Notes: a model not told the origin generated them from the letters alone. A DNA stretch of 64,000 bases from Natronosalvus rutilus (GCF_024204665.1 NZ_CP100355.1:620001-684000), one strand, 5' to 3'. Positions 16,525 through 25,600 are shown, numbered from the stretch's first letter. Translations and numbers: made by a program.

Positions 16525-17715
16525 ATGAAATCGAACCGGACGCGACGGGCGGTTCTGACGGCTGGAACGGCGGCACTCGCCGGCCTCGCAGGGTGCGTGA
16601 GCGGCACCGATCGGGAGGGTGAGGGAGACCCAGATTCGAACGACGGGAACGGCACCGACGACGGGACAGAGAGCGAGAACTCGAGCGACAGCAATGGAAA
16701 CGAAGGAAATGGCTCCTATTCGGTCACGATGGAACCCGTCGGCACCCTCGAGTTCGACCAGCCACCCGAGCGGTGGGCGACGTACTTCTCCGGGTACGCG
16801 GACATGGGCGTCGCCCTCGGCGTCGGCGACGGCCTCCTCTCGGTCGGCAACGCGCCCCGGTATCACACCCAGTACTACGACGAACTCGAGGGCGTCTCCG
16901 TCGAGAAGGACGACCTCGTCCAGCTGATCGGCGAGGGCGGCATCGACAAAGAGGTGTTCTACGAACTCGAGGCCGACCTCCACCTGATGGATCCGAACTG
17001 GCTGGTCAAAAACGGCGCATTCAACCTCGAGCAGTCCGACGTGGACGAGATTTCGACGGAAATCGCGCCGTTCATGGGGAACGTCATCTTCCGACAGACC
17101 GACCCGTGGCACGACTACCGGTACTACTCGCTGTACGAGGCCTTCGAGATCGTCGCCCAGATCTTCCAGCGCGAGGAGCGCTACGAGGCGTTCGCGTCGC
17201 TCCACGACGAGTTCATCTCGGACGTCCAGGCGGAGCTACCGCCCGAATCCGAGCGCCCGAACGCCCTGCTCGTCTGGGGCGGCGAGGAGCCCGAAGCGTT
17301 CTCGCCGTACCGGCTCGGTGAGGGGACGAGCAAGAAACAGTGGCGTGACCTCGGCATCGGGGACGCCCTGGAGGGAACCGGCGTCGATGGACTGAGCACG
17401 GACGACCGCGGCCAGATCGACTACGAGACGATGCTCGAGGTCGACCCCGACGTGCTCCTCGTGCGCGGACACGAAGCCAAGTCCGCCGAAGAATTCGAAG
17501 ACTCCGTGCTCGCGTTCATGCAGGATCACCCCATGGCGAGCGACCTCACCGCCGTCCAGGACGAGCGCGTCTTCCGTGGCGGTCCGCTCTACCAGGGTCC
17601 GATCATCAACCTGTTCACGATGGAGCGCGCTGCGCTGGAACTGTTCCCCGACCGGTTCGAGGGCGACCTGTTCGATCGCGAACGAGTCGCCGAAATCGTC
17701 ACCGACGGGTCCTGA
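16525..17715 (+). CDS. Iron-siderophore ABC transporter substrate-binding lipoprotein
   Basis: 396 residues. The N-terminus MKSNRTRRAVLTAGTAALAGLAGC has a twin-arginine-like RR motif and lipobox (LAGC, Cys24), then an acidic Asn/Asp/Ser/Gly linker (about 30-65) typical of haloarchaeal surface lipoproteins. The rest is a class III (FecB/BtuF-like) periplasmic-binding fold: VTMEPVGTLEFDQPPERWATYFSGYADMGVALG, the VDEISTEIAPF block and VDPDVLLVRGHE. Ferric siderophore or other iron chelate is inferred from the operator and partners. First gene of an operon; the next gene starts directly after the stop (TGA-ATG). Confidence 0.9.
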   Translation: MKSNRTRRAVLTAGTAALAGLAGCVSGTDREGEGDPDSNDGNGTDDGTESENSSDSNGNEGNGSYSVTMEPVGTLEFDQPPERWATYFSGYADMGVALGVGDGLLSVGNAPRYHTQYYDELEGVSVEKDDLVQLIGEGGIDKEVFYELEADLHLMDPNWLVKNGAFNLEQSDVDEISTEIAPFMGNVIFRQTDPWHDYRYYSLYEAFEIVAQIFQREERYEAFASLHDEFISDVQAELPPESERPNALLVWGGEEPEAFSPYRLGEGTSKKQWRDLGIGDALEGTGVDGLSTDDRGQIDYETMLEVDPDVLLVRGHEAKSAEEFEDSVLAFMQDHPMASDLTAVQDERVFRGGPLYQGPIINLFTMERAALELFPDRFEGDLFDRERVAEIVTDGS

Positions 17716-18879
17716 ATGGACGACTCGAGCGCGACACAGGGATTTTCCGTGCGACTCGAGAGCTACGGGTGGATAGACGCTCGACTTGTCGGGGTCGCCA
17801 TCGCGAGCGTCGTCGTCGTGCTCGTCTCGCTGTTCGTCCAGGTGAGCTTCGGGGTGTACTCGATGTCAATCACGGAGGCGTGGTACGCCGTCCTCGACGC
17901 CGACGTCTGGTACGACGAGCGAGTGTTGCTGTCGTTCCTCCTCGGCGAGGATCTGATGCGAACCGTACTGTTCGTGCCCGAGAGCTACGAACTCCCCGAC
18001 CTGGCGAGAAACACGACGATCGTCTGGAGCGGTCGCCTGCCGCGGGTACTCGCCGCGGTGCTGGTCGGCTCGAACCTCGCGATTTCTGGGGCGATCTTTC
18101 AGGCGGTGACCCGAAACGAACTCGCGAGTCCGTACATTCTCGGGGTCTCCTCGGGCGCCGGACTGGCGATCTTGCTCACGCTCGTGATCTTCTCGGGAAT
18201 GGCTGCGTTGCTCCCGATTAGCGCGGCTCTCGGCGGCGCACTCGCGTTCGTCCTCGTCTACGCCATCGCCTGGAAGGGCGGAACCAACCCCGTTCGACTC
18301 GTGCTCGCGGGCGTGATCGTCGGCACCGTCTTCAACTCGCTCCAGACGGCCCTCCTCCTGTTCGCCCAGGACATGGCGACCGTACAGACGGCGATCTCCT
18401 GGACGACCGGGACTCTCACTGGCGCGGACTGGGACGAGGTCCGTCTCGTCCTCCCCTGGACGATCCTCACGTCGATCCTCGCGCTGGCGGGCGCGAGACA
18501 GTTGAACGTCCTCCTGCTGGGAGAACGAACCGCAGGTGCACTCGGAATGTCCGTCGAACGCGTCCGATTCGGCCTCTCGGGAATTGCAATCGTGGCGGCG
18601 TCATCGTCGATCGCCGCGGCGGGCATCGTCGGTTTCGTCGGACTCATTGTCCCTCACGCCGTACGAACGCTCGTGGGCTCGGATTACAAGCGCCTGATCG
18701 TGGGCTGTCTGTTCGTCGGTCCGGCGTTGCTGGTCGCCGCCGACGTCGGTGCGCGACTGGGCATGGCTGTCCTCTTCGGCAGCACGAATCAGCTTCCAGT
18801 CGGCATCCTGACCGGCCTGATTGGCGGGCCGTACTTCCTGTATCTCATGCGCAGACGCAAGCACCTGGGTGATCTCTAG
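17716..18879 (+). CDS. FecCD-family iron ABC transporter permease
   Basis: 387 residues. FecCD/BtuC permease: about nine to ten membrane helices, with GRLPRVLAAVLVGSNLAISGAIFQAVTRNELASPYILGVSSGAGLAI (the conserved RLPR, SGxxxQxxxRNPLA-like and LGxxxGA blocks) and C-terminal GFVGLIVPHAVRTLVGSDYKR, which carries the ATPase-coupling region. A loop of about 60 residues after the first helix (about 52-95) is longer than usual. It begins immediately after the binding-protein stop and ends two bases before the ATPase start, so all three genes are one transcript under the 16506-16519 operator. Confidence 0.92.
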   Translation: MDDSSATQGFSVRLESYGWIDARLVGVAIASVVVVLVSLFVQVSFGVYSMSITEAWYAVLDADVWYDERVLLSFLLGEDLMRTVLFVPESYELPDLARNTTIVWSGRLPRVLAAVLVGSNLAISGAIFQAVTRNELASPYILGVSSGAGLAILLTLVIFSGMAALLPISAALGGALAFVLVYAIAWKGGTNPVRLVLAGVIVGTVFNSLQTALLLFAQDMATVQTAISWTTGTLTGADWDEVRLVLPWTILTSILALAGARQLNVLLLGERTAGALGMSVERVRFGLSGIAIVAASSSIAAAGIVGFVGLIVPHAVRTLVGSDYKRLIVGCLFVGPALLVAADVGARLGMAVLFGSTNQLPVGILTGLIGGPYFLYLMRRRKHLGDL

Positions 18880-18881
18880 CC

Positions 18882-19946
18882 ATGAAACGCCTGCCAGACC
18901 TCCGCGGGAGCGCTCGAGAAGAGGAGACGGAATCGTCGGAATCGTCGGACCCGTCAGAACCACCGGAGTCGGATACCGACGACGATTCGGCGGCCTCCGA
19001 TGAACCCGTATACTCGAGTCACGAACGAACATCGAGCCCCGACTCCATCTCGACGACCGATGATGGTGACTCGAAACCAGGTACTGTGGGCTCGAACGGC
19101 TCGAACGTCCCAGACACGACGCAGGCGTCCTCGAACACTGTCCGACCCGCGCGAACGGGAAGCGAACTCGTCGGCACGGACCTCGAGATCGGCTACCCCG
19201 ACACCGACGAACCGGTCGTCGAGTGCGAACGGATAGACCTGCCTGCGGGTGAGGTGACAGCGCTGGTCGGCCCGAACGGAAGTGGGAAGTCGACGCTCCT
19301 GAAGTCGCTCGCTCGTCAGTTGGCACCCGACCGGGGAGCCGTCCTCCTGGACGGAGACGACACCGACGAGTTCGGCAAGAAGGCCTTCGCCCGGCAGGTC
19401 GGCCTCCTTTCTCAGGAGCACGACTCGCCGGGGAGCATCACCGTCGAGGAACTGGTCTATCACGGCCGCTATCCCTACCGCGGGTTCTTCGACGCAGTCG
19501 ACGAGGCGGACGCGGAAGCCGTCGACCGCGCCATCGACCTGGCAGGGGTCGACCACCTCCGCGAGGCGGACGTCGTGAGCCTCAGCGGCGGCCAGAAGCA
19601 ACTGGTCTGGATCGCGATGAGCTTAGCCCAGGAGACCGACGTCCTCTTGCTCGACGAACCGACGACCTACCTCGATTTACACCACCAGCTCCGTGTGCTC
19701 GAGGTCGTCGACGCGCTAACGACCGAACGCAACGTGACGGTCGGCGTCGTCCTGCACGACATCGGCCAGGCGGCTCGCTACGCGGACAACCTGGTGGCGC
19801 TCAAAGATGGCAGCGTCTACGACTGGGGGCCGCCGGCCGAAGTGGTCACCGATGTCCTGCTCGAGGAGGTCTTTGGCGTCGTTGCGACTGTCGGCTACGG
19901 TGAAGAGGGCCCGATCATCCAGCCCCACCATCCGGTCGACCGCTGA
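18882..19946 (+). CDS. Iron ABC transporter ATP-binding protein (FecE type) with long acidic N-terminus
   Basis: 354 residues. The ATPase core (about 95-345) has Walker A VGPNGSGKST, Q-loop GLLSQEH, signature VVSLSGGQKQLVWIAMSLAQ, Walker B LLLDEPTTYLDLHHQLRVLEVV and the D-loop/switch VLHDIGQAARYADN, all of the FecE/BtuD class. Ahead of it lies a Ser/Asp/Glu/Thr-rich extension of about 90 residues (EEETESSESSDPSEPPESDTDDD...) with no predicted fold, not found in typical FecE. The start at 18882 is supported by the tight operon spacing; a later Met is not available before the core. Third gene of the iron operon. Confidence 0.9.
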   Translation: MKRLPDLRGSAREEETESSESSDPSEPPESDTDDDSAASDEPVYSSHERTSSPDSISTTDDGDSKPGTVGSNGSNVPDTTQASSNTVRPARTGSELVGTDLEIGYPDTDEPVVECERIDLPAGEVTALVGPNGSGKSTLLKSLARQLAPDRGAVLLDGDDTDEFGKKAFARQVGLLSQEHDSPGSITVEELVYHGRYPYRGFFDAVDEADAEAVDRAIDLAGVDHLREADVVSLSGGQKQLVWIAMSLAQETDVLLLDEPTTYLDLHHQLRVLEVVDALTTERNVTVGVVLHDIGQAARYADNLVALKDGSVYDWGPPAEVVTDVLLEEVFGVVATVGYGEEGPIIQPHHPVDR

Positions 19947-20043
19947 CGACACACGAGCGCGCTCGAGGGTCATCGGGACCGGACTATTTGTCGCTCGACG
20001 TCTCGGCCGCGCAACGCTCGCTCGAGCGGCGTTGAATGGGGAC

Positions 20044-20088
20044 AAACCGGGGAAAACGTCCACCAAATGGCGTCAAACCCCGGAAAAC
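20044..20088 (+). repeat. Paired 14-bp imperfect direct repeat
   Basis: AAACCGGGGAAAAC (20044-20057) and AAACCCCGGAAAAC (20075-20088), starts 31 bp apart (three helical turns), lie 57-101 bp upstream of the acidic secreted-protein gene. Possible operator; no regulator is proposed. Confidence 0.35.
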
Positions 20089-20144
20089 CGCTTCCACCGA
20101 ATTACTGCTTGAAGTGGGTCTGGCGACCAGAGCCGAGTGCAGTC

Positions 20145-20804
20145 ATGAACCGAACAACGCTGATCGCAGCCGTGCTGGCAGTGCTCGTGGTAACGACCGG
20201 CTTCGCCGCCGCAATGCCCGGAAACGCGCCCACGTCCGTGGGTGCGGACGACAACAGCTCCGACGTTCCGGCGGATGATCGTGCCAAGAATGCGGCCGAT
20301 CGCGCCGAAGCTGCTGACGACCGCAACGCTGACCGCACCGACGACCGACGCGGGAACGCCTCTGGCGCCGACCGCGGCGCTGACACCCGACAGGGCCCGA
20401 ACGCCGACCTCCCCGCGCAGGTTCCCGATCACGTTTCCGCGATTCACGACCGAATTGCGGCCTTCCTGGACGGCAGCCTCGAGGGGACGCTCGGCGAGGC
20501 GATCCGTGACGTGACGCCGGACGATGAGGAGGAGACGGACGAGCAGGAGTCCGGCGAACGCGACGAACGTAACGAGGCCGACGACGACACCGACGAAGGC
20601 GACGAGCAGGAAGCCGACGAAACTGACGATACTGACGAAAACGACGTGACGCCGGACGATGAAGAGGTGGCCGACGAGAAGGAAGCCGACGAACGCGACG
20701 ATAGCGACGATAGTGACGACGAAACTGACGATAACGCCGAAGGACGCGAAGACACGGAAGACACTGACGACGACGTCGAGGAGTCGAACGACACCGACGA
20801 ATAA
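20145..20804 (+). CDS. Secreted, extremely acidic repeat protein
   Basis: 219 residues from the ATG at 20145. MNRTTLIAAVLAVLVVTTGFAAAMPGN is a Sec signal peptide with an AAA-M cleavage-like end. The mature part begins with an Asp/Arg/Ala region (about 35-90), then a short helical island VPDHVSAIHDRIAAFLDGSLEGTLGEAI (about 113-140), then a tail of about 75 residues made almost wholly of Asp, Glu, Thr and Asn, with two DVTPDDEE units (about 142 and 190). No enzyme motif. Likely a surface or extracellular polyanion; function unknown. The frame opens upstream at 20067 but the signal peptide decides the start. Confidence 0.7.
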   Translation: MNRTTLIAAVLAVLVVTTGFAAAMPGNAPTSVGADDNSSDVPADDRAKNAADRAEAADDRNADRTDDRRGNASGADRGADTRQGPNADLPAQVPDHVSAIHDRIAAFLDGSLEGTLGEAIRDVTPDDEEETDEQESGERDERNEADDDTDEGDEQEADETDDTDENDVTPDDEEVADEKEADERDDSDDSDDETDDNAEGREDTEDTDDDVEESNDTDE

Positions 20805-21057
20805 GACCGAGCCTTCGCCCACTCCACGGAGTCATCGACTCTCGAGGTGGACGTAACGGATCCTGAATCACGTCCAACCTGAGACGTTCTTCCACCCTTC
20901 GAGGCTGTTCGATACCGTTTCGACCGGCTGTTTTACAAAATCTATACGTAACCGAATCGACTCGAACCGGCTGACAGCTCCTTTTCAATCGTCGTTCGAC
21001 TCGATACCTGCGATACGAACTCCGTTACCAGCCACCTCTCTCGTTCCCACTTTCGTG

Positions 21058-21066
21058 TATTTTAAG
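21058..21066 (+). promoter_or_regulatory. TATA box setting a leaderless start
   Basis: TATTTTAAG lies 24-32 nt upstream of the ATG at 21090, which places the transcription start at that ATG and excludes the in-frame ATG at 21069. Confidence 0.6.
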
Positions 21067-21089
21067 CGATGTGGCAAGCATCGACTCGT

Positions 21090-22385
21090 ATGAACCGTCG
21101 CGTCGGCGTAATTGTCCTGGTGGTCTTGCTCTGCTTCTCTGGCGTCGGACCGACGGCCGGCGTATTCGGGGTGACCGCGGCCGGGGCGACACAACCCGAA
21201 TCGAACGCGTTCCAGCAGGACCGGATCGACGCTGACGAGGTCCGGATGGACGTCGCTATTCAGTCCAACGGGACCGCCGAGTGGACCCTCGAGTTCTGGA
21301 TCCGTCTCGACGACAACGAGAGCGAGGCGGCGTTCGAATCGCTGCGCCAGGATATCCGCGACGACCCCGACAATTACACGCAATCGTTCGCCGACCGGAT
21401 GACCGAAACGGCCGCGACGGCGAGCGAAGCGACGGGTCGGGAGATGACCGTCGACGGGTTCGATGTGGAGAGCCAGCGGCAGTCACTCGCGCGCGAGTAC
21501 GGTGTCGTCAGGTACACGTTCGACTGGCACGGCTTCGCCGCCGTCGAAGACGGCGAGATCAGCGTCGGCGACGCCATCGAGGGAATTTATCTCGACGAGG
21601 GGACGCGATTGCTCGTCGAATGGCCGGAGGGCTACGAACGCACCACGGTCGCACCCGACCCGGACGACGAACGCGATCGCGCGGTGATCTGGCGCGGCGG
21701 TGAGACCGATTTCGTCTCCGGAGAGCCTCGAGTGGTCCTCGCCGCCAGTGGCGGTCCGAGCACGACGACCGTAGTCGCCGCTGCGCTCGCCGTCGTCGCA
21801 CTCGCCGCCGGTGGGGCCTGGTGGTATCGAAATCGCGACCAGCCAGCCGGCCGGGACGGCGCCGGAGGAGATACAGTCACCCATCCAGGTACGCAAACGA
21901 CGGATCGGTCCGACGAAACCGGCGCTCACCTCGCCGACTCTGGGGATGAAACGGGAACTCGAGGCGGACCAGCGTCTGAACCGCCGGTCGATCAGTCGTC
22001 GTCGGCCGATCAGTCGTCGTCGGCTGACCAGCCAACATCGTCGCCCGGTCAAACGACGTCGCCCGCCGCCGGGACTCCAGACATGGAACTTCTGAGCAAC
22101 GAAGAGCAGGTCATCCACCTCCTCGAGTCCCGCGGCGGCCGGATGAAACAGCAGTCGGTCGTCGAGGAACTCGACTGGACCGACGCGAAAACCAGCAAAG
22201 TCGTCACCGGCCTCCGAGAGGAGGGTAAACTCGAGTCGTTCCGGCTGGGTCGGGAAAACGTGCTCTCGCTTCCGGAGGCGGAAGATCCAGGAGATGTGAA
22301 TTCCGGGGATGATGACTCGTCAGAAACCGGAGGTGACGGTGGTAACGGAGGGGACAGAGATGCTGGAGGTGACGGGGGACCGTGA
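21090..22385 (+). CDS. Membrane-anchored helix-turn-helix regulator
   Basis: 431 residues from the ATG at 21090. Layout: signal or anchor helix (VGVIVLVVLLCFSGVGPTAGVFG, about 4-26), an extracellular domain of about 190 residues (DVAIQSNGTAEWTLEFWIRLDDNES... to VIWRGGETDF), a membrane helix (TTTVVAAALAVVALAAGGAWWYR, about 228-250), a Ser/Gln/Asp-rich linker with SSSADQ repeats, and a C-terminal winged helix (LLSNEEQVIHLLESRGGRMKQQSVVEELDWTDAKTSKVVTGLREEGKLESFRLGRENVLSLP). This is the known haloarchaeal arrangement of an external sensor domain and internal MarR/IprA-like HTH (DUF7345-DUF7343, from memory). It may transmit an envelope signal to nearby secreted-protein genes, which is inference. 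A short Gly/Asp tail ends the protein. Confidence 0.8.
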   Translation: MNRRVGVIVLVVLLCFSGVGPTAGVFGVTAAGATQPESNAFQQDRIDADEVRMDVAIQSNGTAEWTLEFWIRLDDNESEAAFESLRQDIRDDPDNYTQSFADRMTETAATASEATGREMTVDGFDVESQRQSLAREYGVVRYTFDWHGFAAVEDGEISVGDAIEGIYLDEGTRLLVEWPEGYERTTVAPDPDDERDRAVIWRGGETDFVSGEPRVVLAASGGPSTTTVVAAALAVVALAAGGAWWYRNRDQPAGRDGAGGDTVTHPGTQTTDRSDETGAHLADSGDETGTRGGPASEPPVDQSSSADQSSSADQPTSSPGQTTSPAAGTPDMELLSNEEQVIHLLESRGGRMKQQSVVEELDWTDAKTSKVVTGLREEGKLESFRLGRENVLSLPEAEDPGDVNSGDDDSSETGGDGGNGGDRDAGGDGGP

Positions 22386-22555
22386 TCCGCTCGGTCATCA
22401 GTCTCGAGCCCGCGACCCGGGATCGTCAGAATCACCAAAATCGACGAAATCGATAGACGGAACCGGATCGAAAATGGCGTTGAATCACGTTGATGGTCGT
22501 TGACCCGGGGCCATCGACTCCAACGTATATCATCGAACCAGTACAATACCCACCA

Positions 22556-23251
22556 ATGAATCGACGCACATCGATGGCACTGACGATCGCCCTCCTCGTC
22601 GTGGCGGTAGCGGTTCCGCTCGCGGCGGCGAGCGTCGTCCCGAACGGCGCCGTCCAGGAGGGATCCGACGCCGAGAACGAATCGATCGCTCCCGGCGAAC
22701 AGCTCTCGGCCGCCGTCGGCGTCCAGGACGCCGAACTCGACGGCGAGGTCTCCGAACGAGCGTTCGGTCTCGAACTGGCGAACGCCGAGTCCGACGAGGC
22801 GAAGGCGGCGATCATCGCCGAACGCCACGGAGAAGACGAAGCGCGCCTCGAGAAACTCGAGGGGAGACTCGAAACACTCAACGAATCCCGCGAGGCGGGC
22901 GAGATCAGCGAAGGGCACTATCGCTCGGAAGTCGCGAAGGTCGTCGTCGAGATGGGGAGCGTCGAGCGACGTGCTGCCATCGGCGCGACCGCCGCCGGTG
23001 AGTTGCCGACCGACGTTCTCTCGGCACAGGGCGTCGACGTCGACGAGATTCGGACGCTCCGGGAGCGAGCCGGCGAGCGTGGTGGTCCCGACGTCGCAGC
23101 GACGGCACAGTCGATTGCCGGTGAGGGGGTCGGCCAGCCGACGGACGATCGGCCCGACGGCGGGAATGAAACGGCTCGAGACCGCGGGAACGAGACCCCC
23201 GGAGATCGCGGAAACGGGAGCGATGACGAGGGATCGTCGAACGGACGGTGA
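22556..23251 (+). CDS. Secreted protein of unknown function, helical
   Basis: 231 residues from the ATG at 22556. MNRRTSMALTIALLVVAVAVPLAAASVVPNG is a Sec signal peptide. The mature protein has a short acidic linker, then a helical, coiled-coil-prone body (ALGLELANAESDEAKAAIIAERHGEDEARLEKLEGRLETLNESREAGEISEGHYRSEVAKVVVEMGSVERRAA style region, about 70-150), a second small domain and a Gly/Asn/Arg/Asp-rich tail (about 195-231). I recall similar haloarchaeal proteins next to membrane HTH regulators but cannot name the family. The frame opens upstream at 22490; the signal peptide decides the start. The tail DNA runs into a 28-bp tandem repeat. Confidence 0.7.
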   Translation: MNRRTSMALTIALLVVAVAVPLAAASVVPNGAVQEGSDAENESIAPGEQLSAAVGVQDAELDGEVSERAFGLELANAESDEAKAAIIAERHGEDEARLEKLEGRLETLNESREAGEISEGHYRSEVAKVVVEMGSVERRAAIGATAAGELPTDVLSAQGVDVDEIRTLRERAGERGGPDVAATAQSIAGEGVGQPTDDRPDGGNETARDRGNETPGDRGNGSDDEGSSNGR

Positions 23252-23345
23252 TCTTGTGTTCTCGTCGAACAGACAGTGATCTCGCGGAGTCGTCGAACAG
23301 ACAGTGATCTCGCGGAGTCGTCGAATGGACAGTGACCTCGAGAGG
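23234..23345 (+). repeat. 28-bp tandem repeat, four copies
   Basis: Four head-to-tail 28-bp units: 23234-23261, 23262-23289, 23290-23317 and 23318-23345. Units 2 and 3 are identical (TCGTCGAACAGACAGTGATC then TCGCGGAG); units 1 and 4 are diverged. Unit 1 contains the last codons and stop of the secreted-protein gene, so duplication extended from the gene end outward. There are no spacers, so it is not CRISPR. Confidence 0.9.
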
Positions 23346-23459
23346 CCGCCGACGGTGCGATTCAGCATCGGCACCGACGTTTGAAGTCGATTCTCGTTCC
23401 GGCTTCGAGTGGAGGATCGTGCTCTCTGCCAGAACGGTCACCGCAAAGCGCACCTAAAT

Positions 23460-23474
23460 CTATAATTTTTATAG
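23460..23474. promoter_or_regulatory. AT-rich palindrome upstream of helicase gene
   Basis: CTATAATTTTTATAG is a perfect 6-bp inverted repeat around TTT in otherwise GC-rich DNA, followed by TATAGAC. It lies 66 nt before the helicase GTG and may be its promoter or operator. A similar palindrome is at 38521-38535. Confidence 0.5.
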
Positions 23475-23539
23475 TATAGACGCACTGGGGATCGACCGAG
23501 TCCGAACCGCTCAAGTACGCTACGCTGTTACTGACGGGC

Positions 23540-25600
23540 GTGTCAAAACAGGTCCCCGAGGTCGAGACGCTCTTTTGTCACGAGACCGGGAACGACTACC
23601 TCGTGGTGGTCACCCGGGACGGAAAGCGGCTGTTCCGGGCAAAACTCGGCGTCTCGGAGACCTCGGCAGGACCACGGCCCGCGAAGTTTCGCGTCAAGCG
23701 CAACTCGAGCGAAGAGCCCCGTCAGCCCGACGAGTTCGTCGACCTCGCTCGCCGCGCTGGCCGCATCCGCATCTCCGAACAGACCTCCCGAGAGGGTCGT
23801 CGGGAACTCGAGGATATGTTCGCGGGCTACCAGCTAGAGGAGAAGACGAAGGTCGTTCGGACCTGTCGGTACTGTGCGTCTTCGGGTCGATACTCCCCGA
23901 TTACGACCAAGACGGCGATCAAGGACGACGAGGACTGGATCTGTACCGACTGCGCCGCTCGCGAACTCGAGCGTGAACTCTCCTACGTCGGGAACGTGAC
24001 GGGGGCGGCGAAGGACCGCCTGGAGGACCTCATGCTCGAGGTGCAGGACCTCCAGCGCATCACGAATCTGCTGAAGGGGCGACTGGATCCGGATCTCACG
24101 AAGTTCGACACCATCTCGGCGACGACCGACGAGGTCGATCCGGTGGGCGTCGATACCCTCAATCTGCATCCGGGCCTGCAGGATCTGCTCGAGGACCGGT
24201 TCGATACCTTGCTTCCGGTCCAGAGCCTCTCGGTCGAGAACGGTCTCTTCGATGGGGACGACCAACTGGTCGTCAGCGCCACGGCGACGGGGAAGACGCT
24301 CGTGGGGGAGCTCGCGGGGCTCAACCGCGTACTCAACGGCAAGGGCAAACTACTCTTTCTCGTGCCCCTCGTCGCGCTGGCCAACCAGAAGTACGAGGAC
24401 TTCCAGGACGAGTACGGCCACCTCGTGGACGTCTCCATCCGCGTCGGCGCGAGCCGAATCGCCGACTCGGGCAACCAGTTCGACCCGAACGCGGACGTCA
24501 TCGTCGGCACCTACGAGGGCATCGATCACGCACTCCGGACGGGCAAGGACATGGGCGACATCGGCACCGTCGTCATCGACGAGGTCCACACGCTAAAGGA
24601 AGAAGAACGGGGTCACCGCCTCGACGGCCTCATCTCGAGGCTAAAGTACACGACCGAGAAGCGCGCGGCGGCCCGCGAGAACTACGACGGCGCCCAGTGG
24701 ATCTACCTCTCGGCGACCGTCGGCAACGCCGAACAGCTGGGCCAGGCGCTCGAGGCCACCCTCATCGAGTTCGAGGAGCGTCCGGTTCCCATCGAGCGCC
24801 ACGTCACATTTGCCGACGGCCAGGAGAAGGTCAACGTCGAGAACAAACTCGTCAGGCGGGAGTTCGACACCGAGTCCTCAAAGGGGTATCGGGGTCAGAC
24901 GATCATCTTTACCAATTCGCGTAGACGGTGTCACGAAATCTCGCGAAAGCTCGAGTACAACGCGGCGCCCTATCATGCGGGGCTCGATTACCGGCGGCGA
25001 AAGCGCGTCGAGAAGATGTTCGCCGACCAGGACCTCGCGGCGGTCGTCACCACCGCGGCGCTGGCCGCCGGCGTCGACTTCCCGGCCTCGCAGGTGATCT
25101 TCGACTCGCTGGCGATGGGCATCGAGTGGCTCTCGGTCCAGGAGTTCCACCAGATGCTCGGGCGGGCGGGACGACCGGACTACCACGACCAGGGGACCGT
25201 CTACGTCCTCGTCGAACCCGACTGCAGCTACCACAACTCGATGGAGATGACCGAGGACGAGGTGGCCTTCAAGCTCCTCAAGGGGGAGATGGAGCCGGTG
25301 ATGACCCATTACGACGAGGACGGCGCCATCGAGGAGACCCTGGCGAACATCACGGTCGGTGGGAAGGCGGCGAAGGCGCTCAACGACCGGATGCTCGGCG
25401 AGGTGCCGACGACTCACGCCATCGGCAAGTTGCTCGAGTACGACTTCATCGACGGCTTCTCGCCGACGCCGCTGGGGCGAGTGGTAACGGAACACTTCCT
25501 CTCGCCCGGGGAGGCGTTCGCCATCGTCGACGGCATCCGCAAGGACGCCCACCCCTACGACCTGATCGCTGACATCGAGTTGCGGGAATCCGACCTATGA
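23540..25600 (+). CDS. DEAD/DEAH-box helicase, Hel308-like core, with N-terminal zinc-ribbon-containing domain (DUF5814 type)
   Basis: 686 residues from a GTG at 23540. The N-terminal ~220 residues contain a CRYC...CTDC zinc-ribbon motif (about 113-140) and an upstream beta-rich part. I recall this arrangement as DUF5814 in euryarchaeal helicases. The helicase core follows: Walker A VVSATATGKT (about 250-259), DEVH box VVIDEVHTL, SATVG motif III, TIIFTNSRRRCHEI, VVTTAALAAGVDFPASQVIFDSLAMG, and QMLGRAGRPDY (motif VI). The C-terminal part resembles the winged-helix and ratchet region of Hel308. It probably acts on stalled replication forks or RNA; the precise substrate is unknown. The GTG has no clear Shine-Dalgarno sequence. 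Confidence 0.9.
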   Translation: MSKQVPEVETLFCHETGNDYLVVVTRDGKRLFRAKLGVSETSAGPRPAKFRVKRNSSEEPRQPDEFVDLARRAGRIRISEQTSREGRRELEDMFAGYQLEEKTKVVRTCRYCASSGRYSPITTKTAIKDDEDWICTDCAARELERELSYVGNVTGAAKDRLEDLMLEVQDLQRITNLLKGRLDPDLTKFDTISATTDEVDPVGVDTLNLHPGLQDLLEDRFDTLLPVQSLSVENGLFDGDDQLVVSATATGKTLVGELAGLNRVLNGKGKLLFLVPLVALANQKYEDFQDEYGHLVDVSIRVGASRIADSGNQFDPNADVIVGTYEGIDHALRTGKDMGDIGTVVIDEVHTLKEEERGHRLDGLISRLKYTTEKRAAARENYDGAQWIYLSATVGNAEQLGQALEATLIEFEERPVPIERHVTFADGQEKVNVENKLVRREFDTESSKGYRGQTIIFTNSRRRCHEISRKLEYNAAPYHAGLDYRRRKRVEKMFADQDLAAVVTTAALAAGVDFPASQVIFDSLAMGIEWLSVQEFHQMLGRAGRPDYHDQGTVYVLVEPDCSYHNSMEMTEDEVAFKLLKGEMEPVMTHYDEDGAIEETLANITVGGKAAKALNDRMLGEVPTTHAIGKLLEYDFIDGFSPTPLGRVVTEHFLSPGEAFAIVDGIRKDAHPYDLIADIELRESDL

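Noticed and set aside
23234..23345. CRISPR-like array
   Set aside because: The units are adjacent copies without spacers and are imperfect; it is a tandem repeat.
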